This document shows positions 53,095-62,476 of a stretch of 64,000 nucleotides of DNA, one piece after another. The notes beneath the pieces are model-generated. The model did no database searches and was not told the origin of the DNA. It worked only from the letters and a program-made list of their open reading frames with translations. A program made the translations under genes and the position numbers. This stretch comes from Anabaena sp. UHCC 0204 (lineage in GTDB: Bacteria > Cyanobacteriota > Cyanobacteriia > Cyanobacteriales > Nostocaceae), in the NCBI RefSeq assembly GCF_009711975.1, contig NZ_VIKW01000012.1, forward strand, positions 59,320 to 123,319, read 5' to 3'. Each line of letters starts with the position of its first letter. The stretch's first letter is position 1.

Positions 53095-53200
53095 AGAATC
53101 GCAGATTATATGGAGTACGCTGATTACACAGATTTTTTTCATTTGCGAAGATAACCAAAATCTGTGAAATCCTTTAATCCGTAAAATCCGCGATTCTCGC
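53095..53200. repeat. Repeats right of the GxxExxY gene
   Basis: GAATCGCAGATTATATGG (in inverse sense) near 53095 and AATCTGTGAAATCCTTTAAT with CCGTAAAATCCGCGATTCTC near 53160-53200 in the forward sense. Together with 52600-52690 they bracket the gene. No promoter or gene is seen in them. Confidence 0.65.
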
Positions 53201-53215
53201 CTTGTTTTTAGCTAT

Positions 53216-55246
53216 TCACCTATCACCTGGTAGCAATCGTCCTAAAACAAATGTAAATGGTGGTAATATAATCCGCATTCCATGTTCCATCATTTGCAAT
53301 CCACCACCAGCAGTAGCTAATAACAAATCAATACCAGAAAATTTACCGTACCAATTAGGAATTGTGCAAACCTCTTCTAATATCGGTGTTCCCCCCAAAT
53401 TCATGGCTACAAACAATGGTTTTTCTGAATTTTGTTCATGAAGCAATACACATGATAAACCACTATTTCTAGAAGATAAAAGAGTCCGAATTCCCTGATT
53501 AATTAATTTGTTTTCTAACCTAATTTCTGCTAATTGTTGAATCAATTTAAAAGTTGAATTGTCTTGGTTATAAGGCTCAAAAGATTTACGGTTAATTGGA
53601 CCAAACCGCCATACACAAGCAGGATTATCAAACATATCCTCCCGCACATAACAATCATGACCAATCCATTCTCCTGTATCCTCTTTTTGGTGGAAACCTA
53701 AAGCCCCAGAAAACTCTTGTTCTGTTCCTTGATATATAAAAGGTATCTGTGGTCCAAGAATTAAACAGGCTAAGGAAAAATGCAGGCGAATTCGAGCCTC
53801 TTCTGTATTTTCTAATCGGCTTAAAAACTGATGGAAGATCCTTGTCGTATCTTGATTATCAAGAAACATGAGATTATTTCGCCAACCACCACAATAAGAC
53901 TGTGAAGGCTCTAGAAAACCACAAAAATAATCTGCTAAACCCCCAAGCCAATTACCATCACCAAAGGAATTTTTGATTTTATAATAGGTAGGATAGTCTA
54001 TTAAATTTGTAAATTTGGCGCTATCATATTCCAGCACTTCTTCATGGGTACTACCAGCGTGTTCAGCTATTTGCAAGAACCGTTTTTTCCCTAAATGAGT
54101 AGCATACCTTAATATCTCCTCCACACAAGGTTCCCAGAAATCAAGTCCAACGTGACGAGCCGAATCATATCGCAAACCATCAATATCTGTTTCCGCTATC
54201 CAGTATTTAAGATGTTGAATTAGTAGCGATCGCACATAAGTTGCTTCTGTTCGCCAATCTTCCAAAAAACCAAAAAGTCTTTGATTCACCATATCGGTGT
54301 ATTCTGGTCCATGGAAAAGACAAGTATTGCGTGCTTCTATGGGAAAAGGCATAACAGCAGCTTCTTCACCTTGCACATACTTGAACTCTCCACCAGCCGG
54401 ACCACCATACTCTTCCCAGTTAATACTATCGGCAATGTGATTATTAACGACATCTAAAATTACCGCAATATCAGCTTCATGGGCTTTTTTAACAAGCTCA
54501 CGAACACAGTTAAGTGTACCTAGACGTGGATCAACCATTAACAGATGAATAGGATGATAGCCATGATAGCCATCAGCAGCATTAACATACACTGGGCTTA
54601 AAATGATAGCTCGAATTCCCAGTGATTTTAAATAATCTATCTTTTGTGTCACACCTTGAACTGTGCCACCATGGCTCGCATAAGGAGAAGATGGATCATA
54701 TTTAACTGTACCTAGACCAGTTAAATTTTTGTCAGAACTGCGAGCAAATCGGTCAATAATAATTGAGTAGAATAAACGGGCTTCCCAGTCCTCTGGACCA
54801 GATGTAATTTCTACCTTGGGTATTGGTCCGTATAGAGGCTGATTATTCGCAAACCCTAAAAAAGCTGATGGGATTTCCGTCATGGCGCGAGGAGAATCAT
54901 TGCAGACTAGAAGAAACCGTGACTGCTGACTTGTATGTTCATTCCCATCAGTATCAAGATAACCCAATCTATAACGGTATCCTCCCCCATGACCAATAGG
55001 TGGTAAAGTCACCGAAAACAATTTAAAACCATTTTCTAGAATTTCTTCCGTATGGGCTGTAATTCGCCCTGAATCAAAATATCCTTGTTCATCATTTAAC
55101 TCATAGGCTATTTGTCCCTTATCGGGATGTTTCGATAGAGAAACACCAAACTGAATACAAATTTTCTCGTCGCTTCTAAACACCCAGGTAAATGGTGCCA
55201 TGATCGGGTTAAGATGGACTTCGCAGTATTCATCAAAGTAGCGCAT
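53216..55246 (-). CDS. GH13 alpha-amylase family enzyme
   Basis: A 676-residue glycoside hydrolase or transglycosylase. After a beta-rich N-domain (about 1-110) comes the (beta/alpha)8 barrel: region I ILDVVNNHIADSINW, region II IDGLRYDSARHVGLDFWEP (catalytic Asp), region III LQIAEHAGS (acid/base Glu), and region IV FLDNQDTTRIFHQFL. Region IV has NQD where GH13 enzymes usually have NHD, so its subsite -1 is altered. YHGYHPIHLLMVDPRLG is the canonical start of the barrel region. It has no signal peptide, so it should act on cytosolic glycogen or maltodextrin. MFS genes on both sides. Confidence 0.9.
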   Translation of the reverse strand: MRYFDEYCEVHLNPIMAPFTWVFRSDEKICIQFGVSLSKHPDKGQIAYELNDEQGYFDSGRITAHTEEILENGFKLFSVTLPPIGHGGGYRYRLGYLDTDGNEHTSQQSRFLLVCNDSPRAMTEIPSAFLGFANNQPLYGPIPKVEITSGPEDWEARLFYSIIIDRFARSSDKNLTGLGTVKYDPSSPYASHGGTVQGVTQKIDYLKSLGIRAIILSPVYVNAADGYHGYHPIHLLMVDPRLGTLNCVRELVKKAHEADIAVILDVVNNHIADSINWEEYGGPAGGEFKYVQGEEAAVMPFPIEARNTCLFHGPEYTDMVNQRLFGFLEDWRTEATYVRSLLIQHLKYWIAETDIDGLRYDSARHVGLDFWEPCVEEILRYATHLGKKRFLQIAEHAGSTHEEVLEYDSAKFTNLIDYPTYYKIKNSFGDGNWLGGLADYFCGFLEPSQSYCGGWRNNLMFLDNQDTTRIFHQFLSRLENTEEARIRLHFSLACLILGPQIPFIYQGTEQEFSGALGFHQKEDTGEWIGHDCYVREDMFDNPACVWRFGPINRKSFEPYNQDNSTFKLIQQLAEIRLENKLINQGIRTLLSSRNSGLSCVLLHEQNSEKPLFVAMNLGGTPILEEVCTIPNWYGKFSGIDLLLATAGGGLQMMEHGMRIILPPFTFVLGRLLPGDR

Positions 55247-55336
55247 AAATTGACTCGATAAATAGTGGCAAACAATCAGAAATGGAAATTTTGACTTTTA
55301 ATATCAAAGCTGCAAGTGAGGCTAACGAACAAAAAA

Positions 55337-56719
55337 TTAGTACGTTTTTGTCACAGTCTCTTTTTCAGTTATTTCAGGAATTAACCATTGTTCATCAAGT
55401 TTAGGAATTAACCATTTTTGATCAAGTTTCTGAAAGTAAAAGTAATTGTATAAACTAATGGATGTGATGAAAACAATTAATCCTTCTATAATCATTAAGA
55501 AACCTATCCCCCGCCCTTCTCCAATTTCAATTAGTTGACCTACTGTTGTAGATAGTAATCCTTCAGGAGATAACATAGGTTCTAAAATTCTGTCAGCTAA
55601 GGGACTGGCGGTAAGATTGCCAAGAGCTAATCCTAGTCCTGTAACTGTACCTAACAAAGAAAGAACGCGCCCTTGCACTTTTGGATGTACATTAGTTTGC
55701 CAAATTGTATAGTTTGTACTGAGAATGATAGGAATGGTAAAAAAGGATATACAAAGACCTAATGTGATCGTAGGAATAAAGGGTTTTGCTCCAGCAATTA
55801 TTAATCCTATGCCATTTAATGCCGAAAATATAAATAGTGTATATATTGATGTTTTTCCTCCTCCCCAAAAGCTCATTACCAAACTTCCAGCCACCATACC
55901 ACAGCCCGCAATTGACATAACTGTACCAAAGGTGGTGGTAGAAGAAAATGATAATATTAATGGATCAATTAAAACCGTAGTCATCCCACTCACAAAGAAA
56001 TGAATGGTCATAAATATGAGGAGAATTACAAAAAAAATCCGGGATGAAATATTTTTCCACCCATAGATAATTTCATCAATGATCACAGTTATTCCTTTGC
56101 CAGAATTGTTAATAGCTTCAGGCTGAGGAATTTTAATAAAGAGTAATGTTACTAAAGCAATGATATAGGTTGAGAAATCAATTAATAGCAATCCTTGAAG
56201 TTGTACAGCCGCTATCAGTACGCCGGCTAAAATTGGTGCTGTTAGCTGTCCTACGGCTGTGCTTAACTGAATTAAACCATTAGCTCTTCCTATTTGATCA
56301 CTTTTTACCATCATGGTGACAGCAGCAGATTTAGCAATCATTTGAAAAGAACCACATAGTGATGTCAAGAATGCAGAGATATAAGTGTGCCAAACCTCTA
56401 AATGATTTGTCAATAAAAGTAATGCAAGTGTAAGTGTAATTAACGCTGCGACTAAATCACTGATAATAATGATTACTTGACGATTCCATCTATCTACTAA
56501 TGCTCCAACTATAGGTGTAATTAATACACCAGGTAGAGTGGTAAAAAATATCACTAAACTCAGTTGAGTTACGGCGTGTGTATTTTGATACACCCATATG
56601 CTTAAACCAAATCCGGTCAGACGATTTCCAATTTCGGAAAGAGATTGTCCAAGCCAGAAGAGGAAAAAACTGCGTATTTCACGAATTATTGCAATCAGTT
56701 GACTTAGAGCGTTCATCAT
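55337..56719 (-). CDS. MFS transporter (paralogue B)
   Basis: A 460-residue 12-helix MFS protein beginning MMNALSQLIAIIREIRSFFL, then FWLGQSLSEIGNRLTGFG. The DRWNRQ loop (VGALVDRWNRQVIIIIS) is present. It shares the layout of the gene at 51256-52554 and ends with two short repeated stretches near the C-terminus (LDQKWLIPKLDEQWLIPEI). It lies 90 bp upstream of the amylase gene on the same strand, so co-transcription is possible. Substrate unknown; sugar or metabolite efflux is only a guess. Confidence 0.9.
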   Translation of the reverse strand: MMNALSQLIAIIREIRSFFLFWLGQSLSEIGNRLTGFGLSIWVYQNTHAVTQLSLVIFFTTLPGVLITPIVGALVDRWNRQVIIIISDLVAALITLTLALLLLTNHLEVWHTYISAFLTSLCGSFQMIAKSAAVTMMVKSDQIGRANGLIQLSTAVGQLTAPILAGVLIAAVQLQGLLLIDFSTYIIALVTLLFIKIPQPEAINNSGKGITVIIDEIIYGWKNISSRIFFVILLIFMTIHFFVSGMTTVLIDPLILSFSSTTTFGTVMSIAGCGMVAGSLVMSFWGGGKTSIYTLFIFSALNGIGLIIAGAKPFIPTITLGLCISFFTIPIILSTNYTIWQTNVHPKVQGRVLSLLGTVTGLGLALGNLTASPLADRILEPMLSPEGLLSTTVGQLIEIGEGRGIGFLMIIEGLIVFITSISLYNYFYFQKLDQKWLIPKLDEQWLIPEITEKETVTKTY

Positions 56720-57309
56720 TTAGCTGAGTAATTGGTAAGAATGTGAAGAATGATAGATGTCAATAACAAGTGTTCACTGATGCTTCGAGTTTAAAAAATA
56801 TTATACGACTCATCGGTACAAAGCTTTGTGTTACATTTCCACAAAAAAATTTTATCTTGAGTTGTCAATGTTTTTTTACACGGGATAAATAGATAAGGTT
56901 TGAGGTATGTAATTGTTTTAACGTTAGGTAAATTTTATCCCCCGGTTTCTAAAATACCAGTAAATTCAAATTTCTGTGATTATATTCCCAAAAGTTCTAC
57001 CCAGTATTTTGAGAATTTCTATGTATTTAATTGATTATCTTCATTTTCAGGGTATAAAACCTATTGTTAGGTATAAGAGGAATTAATACCATTTAGTCTC
57101 TCGAAGGTTATGGAAACTCTCTTAGTATAGAAGATGACACAATTTTCTGGTAAGTCATAAAGAAAACAAAACTGTTAACAGTGATCAATAATTAATACAA
57201 ATTTTACGAATGATTGCGAAAAATGGAATTTGAGGAATTTATGTAGTAAGTATTTGATGCTCTAAAAGCTAAAATAGGTATAAAAAAGAATTAAAAATTA
57301 AAGAGAGAG
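56720..57309. other. AT-rich gene-poor region
   Basis: About 590 bases without a convincing gene. It contains runs of T and A, no strong hairpin, and no ribosome site leading into a frame of useful length. It should hold the promoter of the MFS gene at its left edge. I see nothing else in it. Confidence 0.45.
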
Positions 57310-57606
57310 TTATTCCCAAGTGGCTACATTCCGCAACACGCTGGGAATTTCACCTTGAGATAGGGGAAACTCTAGCATTGTTTCTCGATAACCTAAATAT
57401 CCTGATTCAGTAAAAGATAAAAGCATTCTTTCTAGTGCAATCCAAACTTCTGATTCATATTCCCAATCACTATAACGTTTAGCACGTCCAGCAATGGAAC
57501 GTAATGCCCAAAAATAAGAATTTCTGACGACAGAACCACCTTTTTTAAATTCTGGTACGTCTTCCTGGTGAATAAATAAAATGTTATTCTCAATTCTACA
57601 TCTCAT
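57310..57606 (-). CDS. Small hypothetical protein
   Basis: A soluble 98-residue protein. Composition is mixed with a helical middle (RNSYFWALRSIAGRAKRYSD, ESEVWIALERMLLSFTESG). It ends NVATWE. No domain recognised. It lies 66 bp downstream of the broken DUF4276 gene on the same strand, so it may be a third gene of the same former operon. Confidence 0.5.
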   Translation of the reverse strand: MRCRIENNILFIHQEDVPEFKKGGSVVRNSYFWALRSIAGRAKRYSDWEYESEVWIALERMLLSFTESGYLGYRETMLEFPLSQGEIPSVLRNVATWE

Positions 57607-57672
57607 AAATAAAATGGGAAACTTATATGAATAGTATATTTTCTGCTGAAAATTTGGTGAAATTTAAAATCC

Positions 57673-57904
57673 CTACAACATAATATTCTCAAGAATTGTT
57701 AACCATTTATCAAAATGTTGGCACTGCTGACGAATTACATCCAAACCAATATCCATTGCAATCCACACCACCTTTACCTGTTGAACTAGTTCTTACAAGA
57801 ATTGGATTGAGGTAAATATTTTGTCGCTGAAAATGCGCGTAGAGTAATTCTCTAACAAAAGTTTCTTCCGTCTGTCCTTCCACAAAAACGTTTACTCGAA
57901 TCAT
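57673..57904 (-). pseudogene. DUF4276 gene with a large internal deletion
   Basis: The start (ATG 57904) overlaps the TGA of the ATPase gene (ATGA). It encodes MIRVNVFVEGQTEETFVREL, then LYAHFQRQNIYLNPILVRTS, STGKGGV, the normal N-terminus of DUF4276 (TOPRIM-like nuclease partner of AAA ATPases). Immediately after GKGGV the reading slips into another frame: WIAMDIGLDVIRQQCQHFDK, WLTILENIML, which looks like the family's C-terminus. About 120-140 residues between are gone. The product cannot be a functional nuclease. The junction is near 57765. Confidence 0.75.
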
Positions 57905-58995
57905 CGTGAAGGTCTTCCTCCAAGAATATTCTTTTTCCAAAGTTCTCCTAAACTGTAATCTTCCAACCACTCATGTAAATCTTCCTCTTTCAATCTTCTC
58001 AGTAATGATTTACCATCATCTCGATCTACAACAATCACATCCTTCGCGTCAAATTCATTTAGCAATTCCACCGATTGAGTAGAAACAATAACTTGTTTTT
58101 TTTGTGCAGCCGCACGCATTAACGATGCCAGAACAGTAATTGCATAAGGGTGAAGACCTAACTCAGGTTCATCCACTAAAATTGTTGCAGGTTGAAATAA
58201 ATTAGGTTGCAAAAAAACCGTTGCTAAACAGATAAACCGCAACGTTCCATCAGAAAAATGATGAGCTTTAAAGGGAATATCCTGACCTTGCTCAAACCAT
58301 TCTAGTTCTATGACATCATTATTTTGTGGAGAAGGTCGTAGATAGAAATCACCAAAAAAAGGAGCTACAAGTCGAACTGTTTTAACGATTTGTTGATAAG
58401 ATTCAGAATATTTTTCTTTCAATAAATACAAAAAAGCTGCAAGATTTCGCCCGTCAGCACGCAGGTAAGCATTATCATTAATGCCATGTGGTTGCTTCAC
58501 ATAAGCACTGTCGCTGGTATCATGGAAATGATAAACTCGCCATTGCTTCATAGCAGGTAATACATAGTCATCAATTGCAGTTTTAGTCCCTTCTGGAGCT
58601 TTAGTTTCAAAATGACCACTACTGATTCTCTTCTCTCCACTCATGTTCCACCAAAAAGATTCTTTGGAGAACATCAAACGGTTATCCTGAGTTGGTTCAA
58701 AGGTTGCAAAGTAACCGTTTCTTCCAAAGTAGAGTTCAACTTCTAATTGTTCAGTTATTTTCCGACCAAAATGCAAAATTGCATCGGGTCCACCTTGACG
58801 ACTGACAAAAACTTGCAGTTTATTTTCAAGCATCTGCTCAATCATCCGAAAAAAGCCGATAAAATTAGATTTACCAGCACCATTGCAGCCAATGAGTATG
58901 TTGAGTTGAGAAAGCTCAACGTCGCATTTTGCAATGGACTTAAAGCCCTTCAAAACAATTCTCGATAGCTGCCTTTCACTGATCAATTCAGGCAT
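57901..58995 (-). CDS. AAA family ATPase (AAA_15/21-like), partner of DUF4276
   Basis: A 364-residue ATPase of the OLD/RecF-like type. LSQLNILIGCNGAGKSNFIGFF is the Walker A; VDEPELGLHPYAITVLASLM holds Walker B (ATILVDEPELGLHP), and FSDGTLRFICLATVFL is the signature-like motif. The C-terminal SLLRRLKEEDLHEWLEDYSLGELW is normal for the family. Pairs of this ATPase with DUF4276 are common and look like split OLD nucleases; a defence role is suspected for the wider group. The partner nuclease here is deleted internally, leaving an ATPase alone. Confidence 0.9.
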   Translation of the reverse strand: MPELISERQLSRIVLKGFKSIAKCDVELSQLNILIGCNGAGKSNFIGFFRMIEQMLENKLQVFVSRQGGPDAILHFGRKITEQLEVELYFGRNGYFATFEPTQDNRLMFSKESFWWNMSGEKRISSGHFETKAPEGTKTAIDDYVLPAMKQWRVYHFHDTSDSAYVKQPHGINDNAYLRADGRNLAAFLYLLKEKYSESYQQIVKTVRLVAPFFGDFYLRPSPQNNDVIELEWFEQGQDIPFKAHHFSDGTLRFICLATVFLQPNLFQPATILVDEPELGLHPYAITVLASLMRAAAQKKQVIVSTQSVELLNEFDAKDVIVVDRDDGKSLLRRLKEEDLHEWLEDYSLGELWKKNILGGRPSR

Positions 58996-59124
58996 AGAAT
59001 AATCTCCTGATTTTTAAGTTTTTGGACTGCTGATATGGCTAGATTTATACCATTATCAAAAATTAGATAAATTGTTAAATCAATACTTTGTTGATTCATC
59101 AAAATTGCCTAAAATTCCAACTTT

Positions 59125-60213
59125 CTACAACACCTTACATTGTCCATAATGACGTAACAAGTGATCACATAAAACCAAAGCTACCATTGCATCAACCATC
59201 GGTACAGCGCGGGGTAAAACACAAGGATCATGTCTACCTTTTCCGGCTAAAAGGGTTTCTTCACCTTCCTTAGTTACGGTTTTTTGTTCTTTTCTAATAG
59301 TGGCGGTTGGTTTGAAAGCAACTCGGATAATAATATTCTCACCGTTGGAAATTCCCCCTTGAATTCCTCCAGAACGGTTGGTTACTGTGCGAATTTCCCC
59401 ATTTTCATCTATGTAAAATTCGTCGTTATGTTCAAAACCTGTTAGCAAAGTTCCATCAAAACCAGAACCGATTTCAAAACCTTTACTTGCGGGTAATGAC
59501 ATTACTGCTTTTGCTAAATCTGCTTCTAATTTATCAAAAACTGGTTCTCCTAAACCCTTGGGAACATTCCGCACCACACATTCAACTACACCACCAATGG
59601 AATTACCATCTCGACCGGTTTGTTCAATTAATGAAATCATAGTGTTAGCAATTGCGCCATCTGGACAACGGACAATATTGCTTTCTACGTCTTCTAAAGT
59701 GACAGTATTAGTATCAACAACACCTTCTAAATCTTTGATGCGCTTGACATAAGCGATAACTTCTACATTTGCAACTTGACGAAGAATCTTTTTAGCGATC
59801 GCACCAGCAGCAACCCTACCTATTGTCTCACGCGCTGACGACCTACCGCCACCTTGCCAATTTCTGAATCCATACTTAGCATCATAGGTAGCATCTGCGT
59901 GAGAAGGACGGTATTTTTGCGCCATCTCATCATAATCTTGAGGACGAGTATTTTTATTTCTGACTAAGATAGCGATCGGTGTTCCCAGAGTTTTCCCCTC
60001 AAACACCCCAGATAAAATCTCACAGGTGTCTGCTTCTTTGCGAGGAGTGGTAATTTTACTTTGTCCTGGCCGTCTTCTGTCTAGCTCAAATTGAATTTCT
60101 TCAGCAGAAATTTCCAGTTGTGGGGGACAACCATCAATTATAACTCCCACACCGCCGCCGTGAGATTCGCCAAATGTCGTAATTCGGAAAAGATGACCAA
60201 AAGTGCTGCCCAT
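59125..60213 (-). CDS. aroC: Chorismate synthase
   Basis: Last enzyme of the shikimate pathway, making chorismate from 5-enolpyruvylshikimate-3-phosphate with reduced FMN. A 362-residue protein of normal length. Motifs: [20 protein letters not shown] (N-terminal signature), [41 protein letters not shown] and [18 protein letters not shown]. All FMN and phosphate contacts appear intact. It is a housekeeping gene and single here. Confidence 0.95.
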   Translation of the reverse strand: MGSTFGHLFRITTFGESHGGGVGVIIDGCPPQLEISAEEIQFELDRRRPGQSKITTPRKEADTCEILSGVFEGKTLGTPIAILVRNKNTRPQDYDEMAQKYRPSHADATYDAKYGFRNWQGGGRSSARETIGRVAAGAIAKKILRQVANVEVIAYVKRIKDLEGVVDTNTVTLEDVESNIVRCPDGAIANTMISLIEQTGRDGNSIGGVVECVVRNVPKGLGEPVFDKLEADLAKAVMSLPASKGFEIGSGFDGTLLTGFEHNDEFYIDENGEIRTVTNRSGGIQGGISNGENIIIRVAFKPTATIRKEQKTVTKEGEETLLAGKGRHDPCVLPRAVPMVDAMVALVLCDHLLRHYGQCKVL

Positions 60214-60447
60214 GATATTGAGGAAATACAGACCGGAATATTTATTTTACATGGAGTTGAGCATTTTAAATGCTATGTCAGTTGTGCGGATTACAAATTT
60301 CTGAGTATTAGCTTCCGTTCCTTTAGAGTCTTAACTATGAAAATTGAAAGTTGAATTCGCTTAGTTTGTTGAACTAATACGCTATTGATAGACAGATGTA
60401 ATCTTTACTACCTATAATTACTAGAGTAACTATGAGGAGAGAATAAG

Positions 60448-60894
60448 TTGGACATTTCTACAAGTGATACAAATAACATAAATATCAAAGAGATTGTCAT
60501 TGGTTTAAATAATGTGCTAACAGAAATTTACGGTAATGAAACTCGTCTAAGTTACTTACTTATCAATATTGGTTTTAATAATCAACAGGTTGAATACCTT
60601 CGGAAGCACCATCTTTCTCAAATTGTTCAAATTTGCATACAGCATTTACAACAAAAGATTTTAACATTTCAGGATGGTGAGCGTGCTTACAAAATCATCA
60701 GTAGATATTATAGTTTAGATGGCAAACCAAAAGAAACTTTACAAAGCTTGGGTGATCAATTGAGTATTAGTCGTGAGCGAGTTCGCCAGTTGAAAGAAAA
60801 AACACTGAAAAAATGTAAAAGTAAGTCTAGTCGCCAGTTTTTTGAAGCTAAACTTCAGGAGGAAGTAATACATTTACTCAGCATAACACTTTAA
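60448..60894 (+). CDS. Small sigma-70 region 4-like protein
   Basis: A 148-residue protein. The TTG start at 60448 has a strong ribosome site (GAGGAGAGAA). The C-terminal half carries ISRYYSLDGKPKETLQSLGD, then QLSISRERVRQLKEKTLKK, the helix-turn-helix of sigma region 4 that contacts the -35 element. No region 2 is present, so it is not a sigma factor by itself; an accessory regulator or a region-4-only activator is more likely. The N-terminal half (about 1-75) has no recognised fold. It converges with a frameshifted gene on the other strand. Confidence 0.75.
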   Translation: MDISTSDTNNINIKEIVIGLNNVLTEIYGNETRLSYLLINIGFNNQQVEYLRKHHLSQIVQICIQHLQQKILTFQDGERAYKIISRYYSLDGKPKETLQSLGDQLSISRERVRQLKEKTLKKCKSKSSRQFFEAKLQEEVIHLLSITL

Positions 60895-60916
60895 TTACAA
60901 CCAAATAACTACAAAT

Positions 60917-61344
60917 TTATTGCTTTTTGCTGTCAATGTTGTAATAATGTTGTTTAGCTTGGGTCAAAATTTTTTGATTATTGGTTTCTGATTGTTTTGT
61001 ATTTTGTAAATCTAACCTTTCAACTAGATAACTATAAAGTTCTAAACATTTTTCATGATTCTCTAGCTTGTTCAACAAATCATTACCAGCTTTTAAAGTA
61101 TTAAAAGCAAATTGATAATTTTCCTGCTGACAATGATGATAAAAAGCCTCAATATAATCGTTTAAATCATCTTATCTTCCCAATCCCAATTTTCTAGCCA
61201 ATCACCTTCTATATCATTAACATAAAGATGAATATAATCAGCACCATAATTTTGTTTATCTAGCTGCACCTTTTGGGATGCTTCCAGATATTTCCAATCT
61301 ATCTCATAATTAGATTGATTATCAATCTTTACATCTTTAATCAT
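60917..61344 (-). pseudogene. Frameshifted gene of the toxin-immunity cluster
   Basis: Starts MIKDVKIDNQSNYEIDWKYL at ATG 61344 and reads to GDWLENWDWEDKMI then TAA (61162). In the next frame, coding continues without a start: DDLNDYIEAFYHHCQQENYQ, FAFNTLKAGNDLLNKLENHE, then KCLELYSYLVERLDL to TAA at 60917. The two parts fit one gene of about 140 codons split by a one-base change near 61162-61172 (428 bp in total, not divisible by three). Codons before 61344 (to 61470) come from a dispersed repeat. The second part is helical, TPR-like. No family recognised. Confidence 0.6.
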
Positions 61345-61364
61345 AAAAATTCCTATCCTGTAAA

Positions 61365-61425
61365 TCCTCAAATCCTGGATATCCTGATTCTGACAAAAAA
61401 CATTTTTAAAACATCCTAGCGAGTA
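61365..61425. repeat. Dispersed repeat (CCTGTAAATCCTCAAATCCT)
   Basis: CCTGTAAATCCTCAAATCCT continuing into GGATATCCTGATTCTGAC, a repeat unit common in cyanobacterial and other bacterial intergenic DNA. It encodes a spurious extension (QDIQDLRIYRIG) if the minus-strand frame is started at 61470. Confidence 0.6.
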
Positions 61426-61510
61426 GGTTGGTTTGACTCTAGGAAACCCAATATTTCCCAAAACTAACAAGTAGAGAGAAAACTAATTTTCAATTCAATG
61501 TGACAAATAT

Positions 61511-61975
61511 CTAACTCGCTAGAAGCATCAAAGACTTTAAATAAAGATTGATTTCCACAGATAGAAAGTCACTAAACTGATCATGACTTTTGACAAAATA
61601 AGGCTCTTCTTGTCCTTCACAATATGAGTAAGTTGGTGGGTTATCACCTTCTGAAAGTCTGAAAAAGCTGAACTGATATCCCTGGTGCATGAAAAATATA
61701 AAAGCATCCTCTGGTAAAGCTTGAGGAAAATCATTTTCTACTAAAAGTTGTTTAGCCCATTCTTGAATTTGTTGCAAATGCTGATAAAAGCAATCTGAAC
61801 CACGTAAAAACTTACCTGCCCCATGCCCCATTATCTTCAGAAAGTCTTTGTAAGTGCTGGGCAAATTAATACCTTGTTGTCGTTCAAGTTGAATTATTTC
61901 CAAATCTGAACATGGGGAAAGATGATTGTCATTAAAAATAAGATTAAGTGGTGCGGGTAAATTGCAAATTGACAT
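61511..61975 (-). CDS. SMI1/KNR4-family immunity-like protein
   Basis: A 154-residue protein of the SMI1/KNR4 superfamily: an early DLEIIQLERQQGINLPSTYK, then DFLKIMGHGAGKFLRGSDCF is the family start, and YSYCEGQEEPYFVKSHDQFSDF near the end is typical. In bacteria these proteins commonly act as immunity partners of polymorphic toxins. The gene starts 14 bp after the stop of the deaminase-toxin gene and is on the same strand, so it is the likely antidote. Confidence 0.85.
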   Translation of the reverse strand: MSICNLPAPLNLIFNDNHLSPCSDLEIIQLERQQGINLPSTYKDFLKIMGHGAGKFLRGSDCFYQHLQQIQEWAKQLLVENDFPQALPEDAFIFFMHQGYQFSFFRLSEGDNPPTYSYCEGQEEPYFVKSHDQFSDFLSVEINLYLKSLMLLAS

Positions 61976-61989
61976 TTCTACCGACTCCT

Positions 61990-62382
61990 TTATCCGATGT
62001 TTCCGTGATGTACATTTAGCTGAATGTTCGGGAAAGTTTGCCTAAACTGCTTCATGACATACTCACACGAATCACATGGCTCTCTCTCTGTAAATAATTC
62101 AATTTTACCCTTTACTTCTCTATTATTTGTATATTTTTCAGCGATCGCTTCTAATATTTTGTACTCTGAGTCTAAGTCTCTTCGGTGTCCACCAATATCA
62201 AAGGCTTGAAACATCGGTTGATTGGGTAAACCAACCGCTCCTTCTCGCAACAGTTTACCACTAAAAGCAAATAGCTCCAAAAACGTCTCATCTACCCATA
62301 CTCTAGCAATAGCAACATTTCGGGCTGGTGCTGGCACGTTACAAATTTTGCGAATTTCTGCGACGCGCTCTAACCAATCCAT
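61990..62382 (-). CDS. Solo toxin-type deaminase (BURPS668_1122-like)
   Basis: A 130-residue predicted nucleic-acid deaminase. The motif DSEYKILEAIAEKY around residues 71-84 provides the catalytic Glu73, and EPCDSCEYVMKQF provides the zinc cysteines C103 and C106. The first-motif ligand position reads Asp-Ser-Glu where many deaminases have His-Ala-Glu, a variant I recall in toxin deaminase families such as PF14424. The protein is only the domain: no export or delivery region precedes it. Neighbours downstream are an SMI1 immunity-like gene and a broken third gene. Confidence 0.8.
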   Translation of the reverse strand: MDWLERVAEIRKICNVPAPARNVAIARVWVDETFLELFAFSGKLLREGAVGLPNQPMFQAFDIGGHRRDLDSEYKILEAIAEKYTNNREVKGKIELFTEREPCDSCEYVMKQFRQTFPNIQLNVHHGNIG

Positions 62383-62476
62383 CTTTTTTAAATTTTATAC
62401 TATCGTGTATTAAAAAGGGGCATTCTAGATAAACACCCCATCAATATTGTTTAAATTTCCAACTTCCTACAACACC

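Noticed and set aside
61345..61470. N-terminal extension of the minus-strand gene starting at 61344
   Set aside because: The extension is encoded by a dispersed intergenic repeat; ATG 61344 is a better start.
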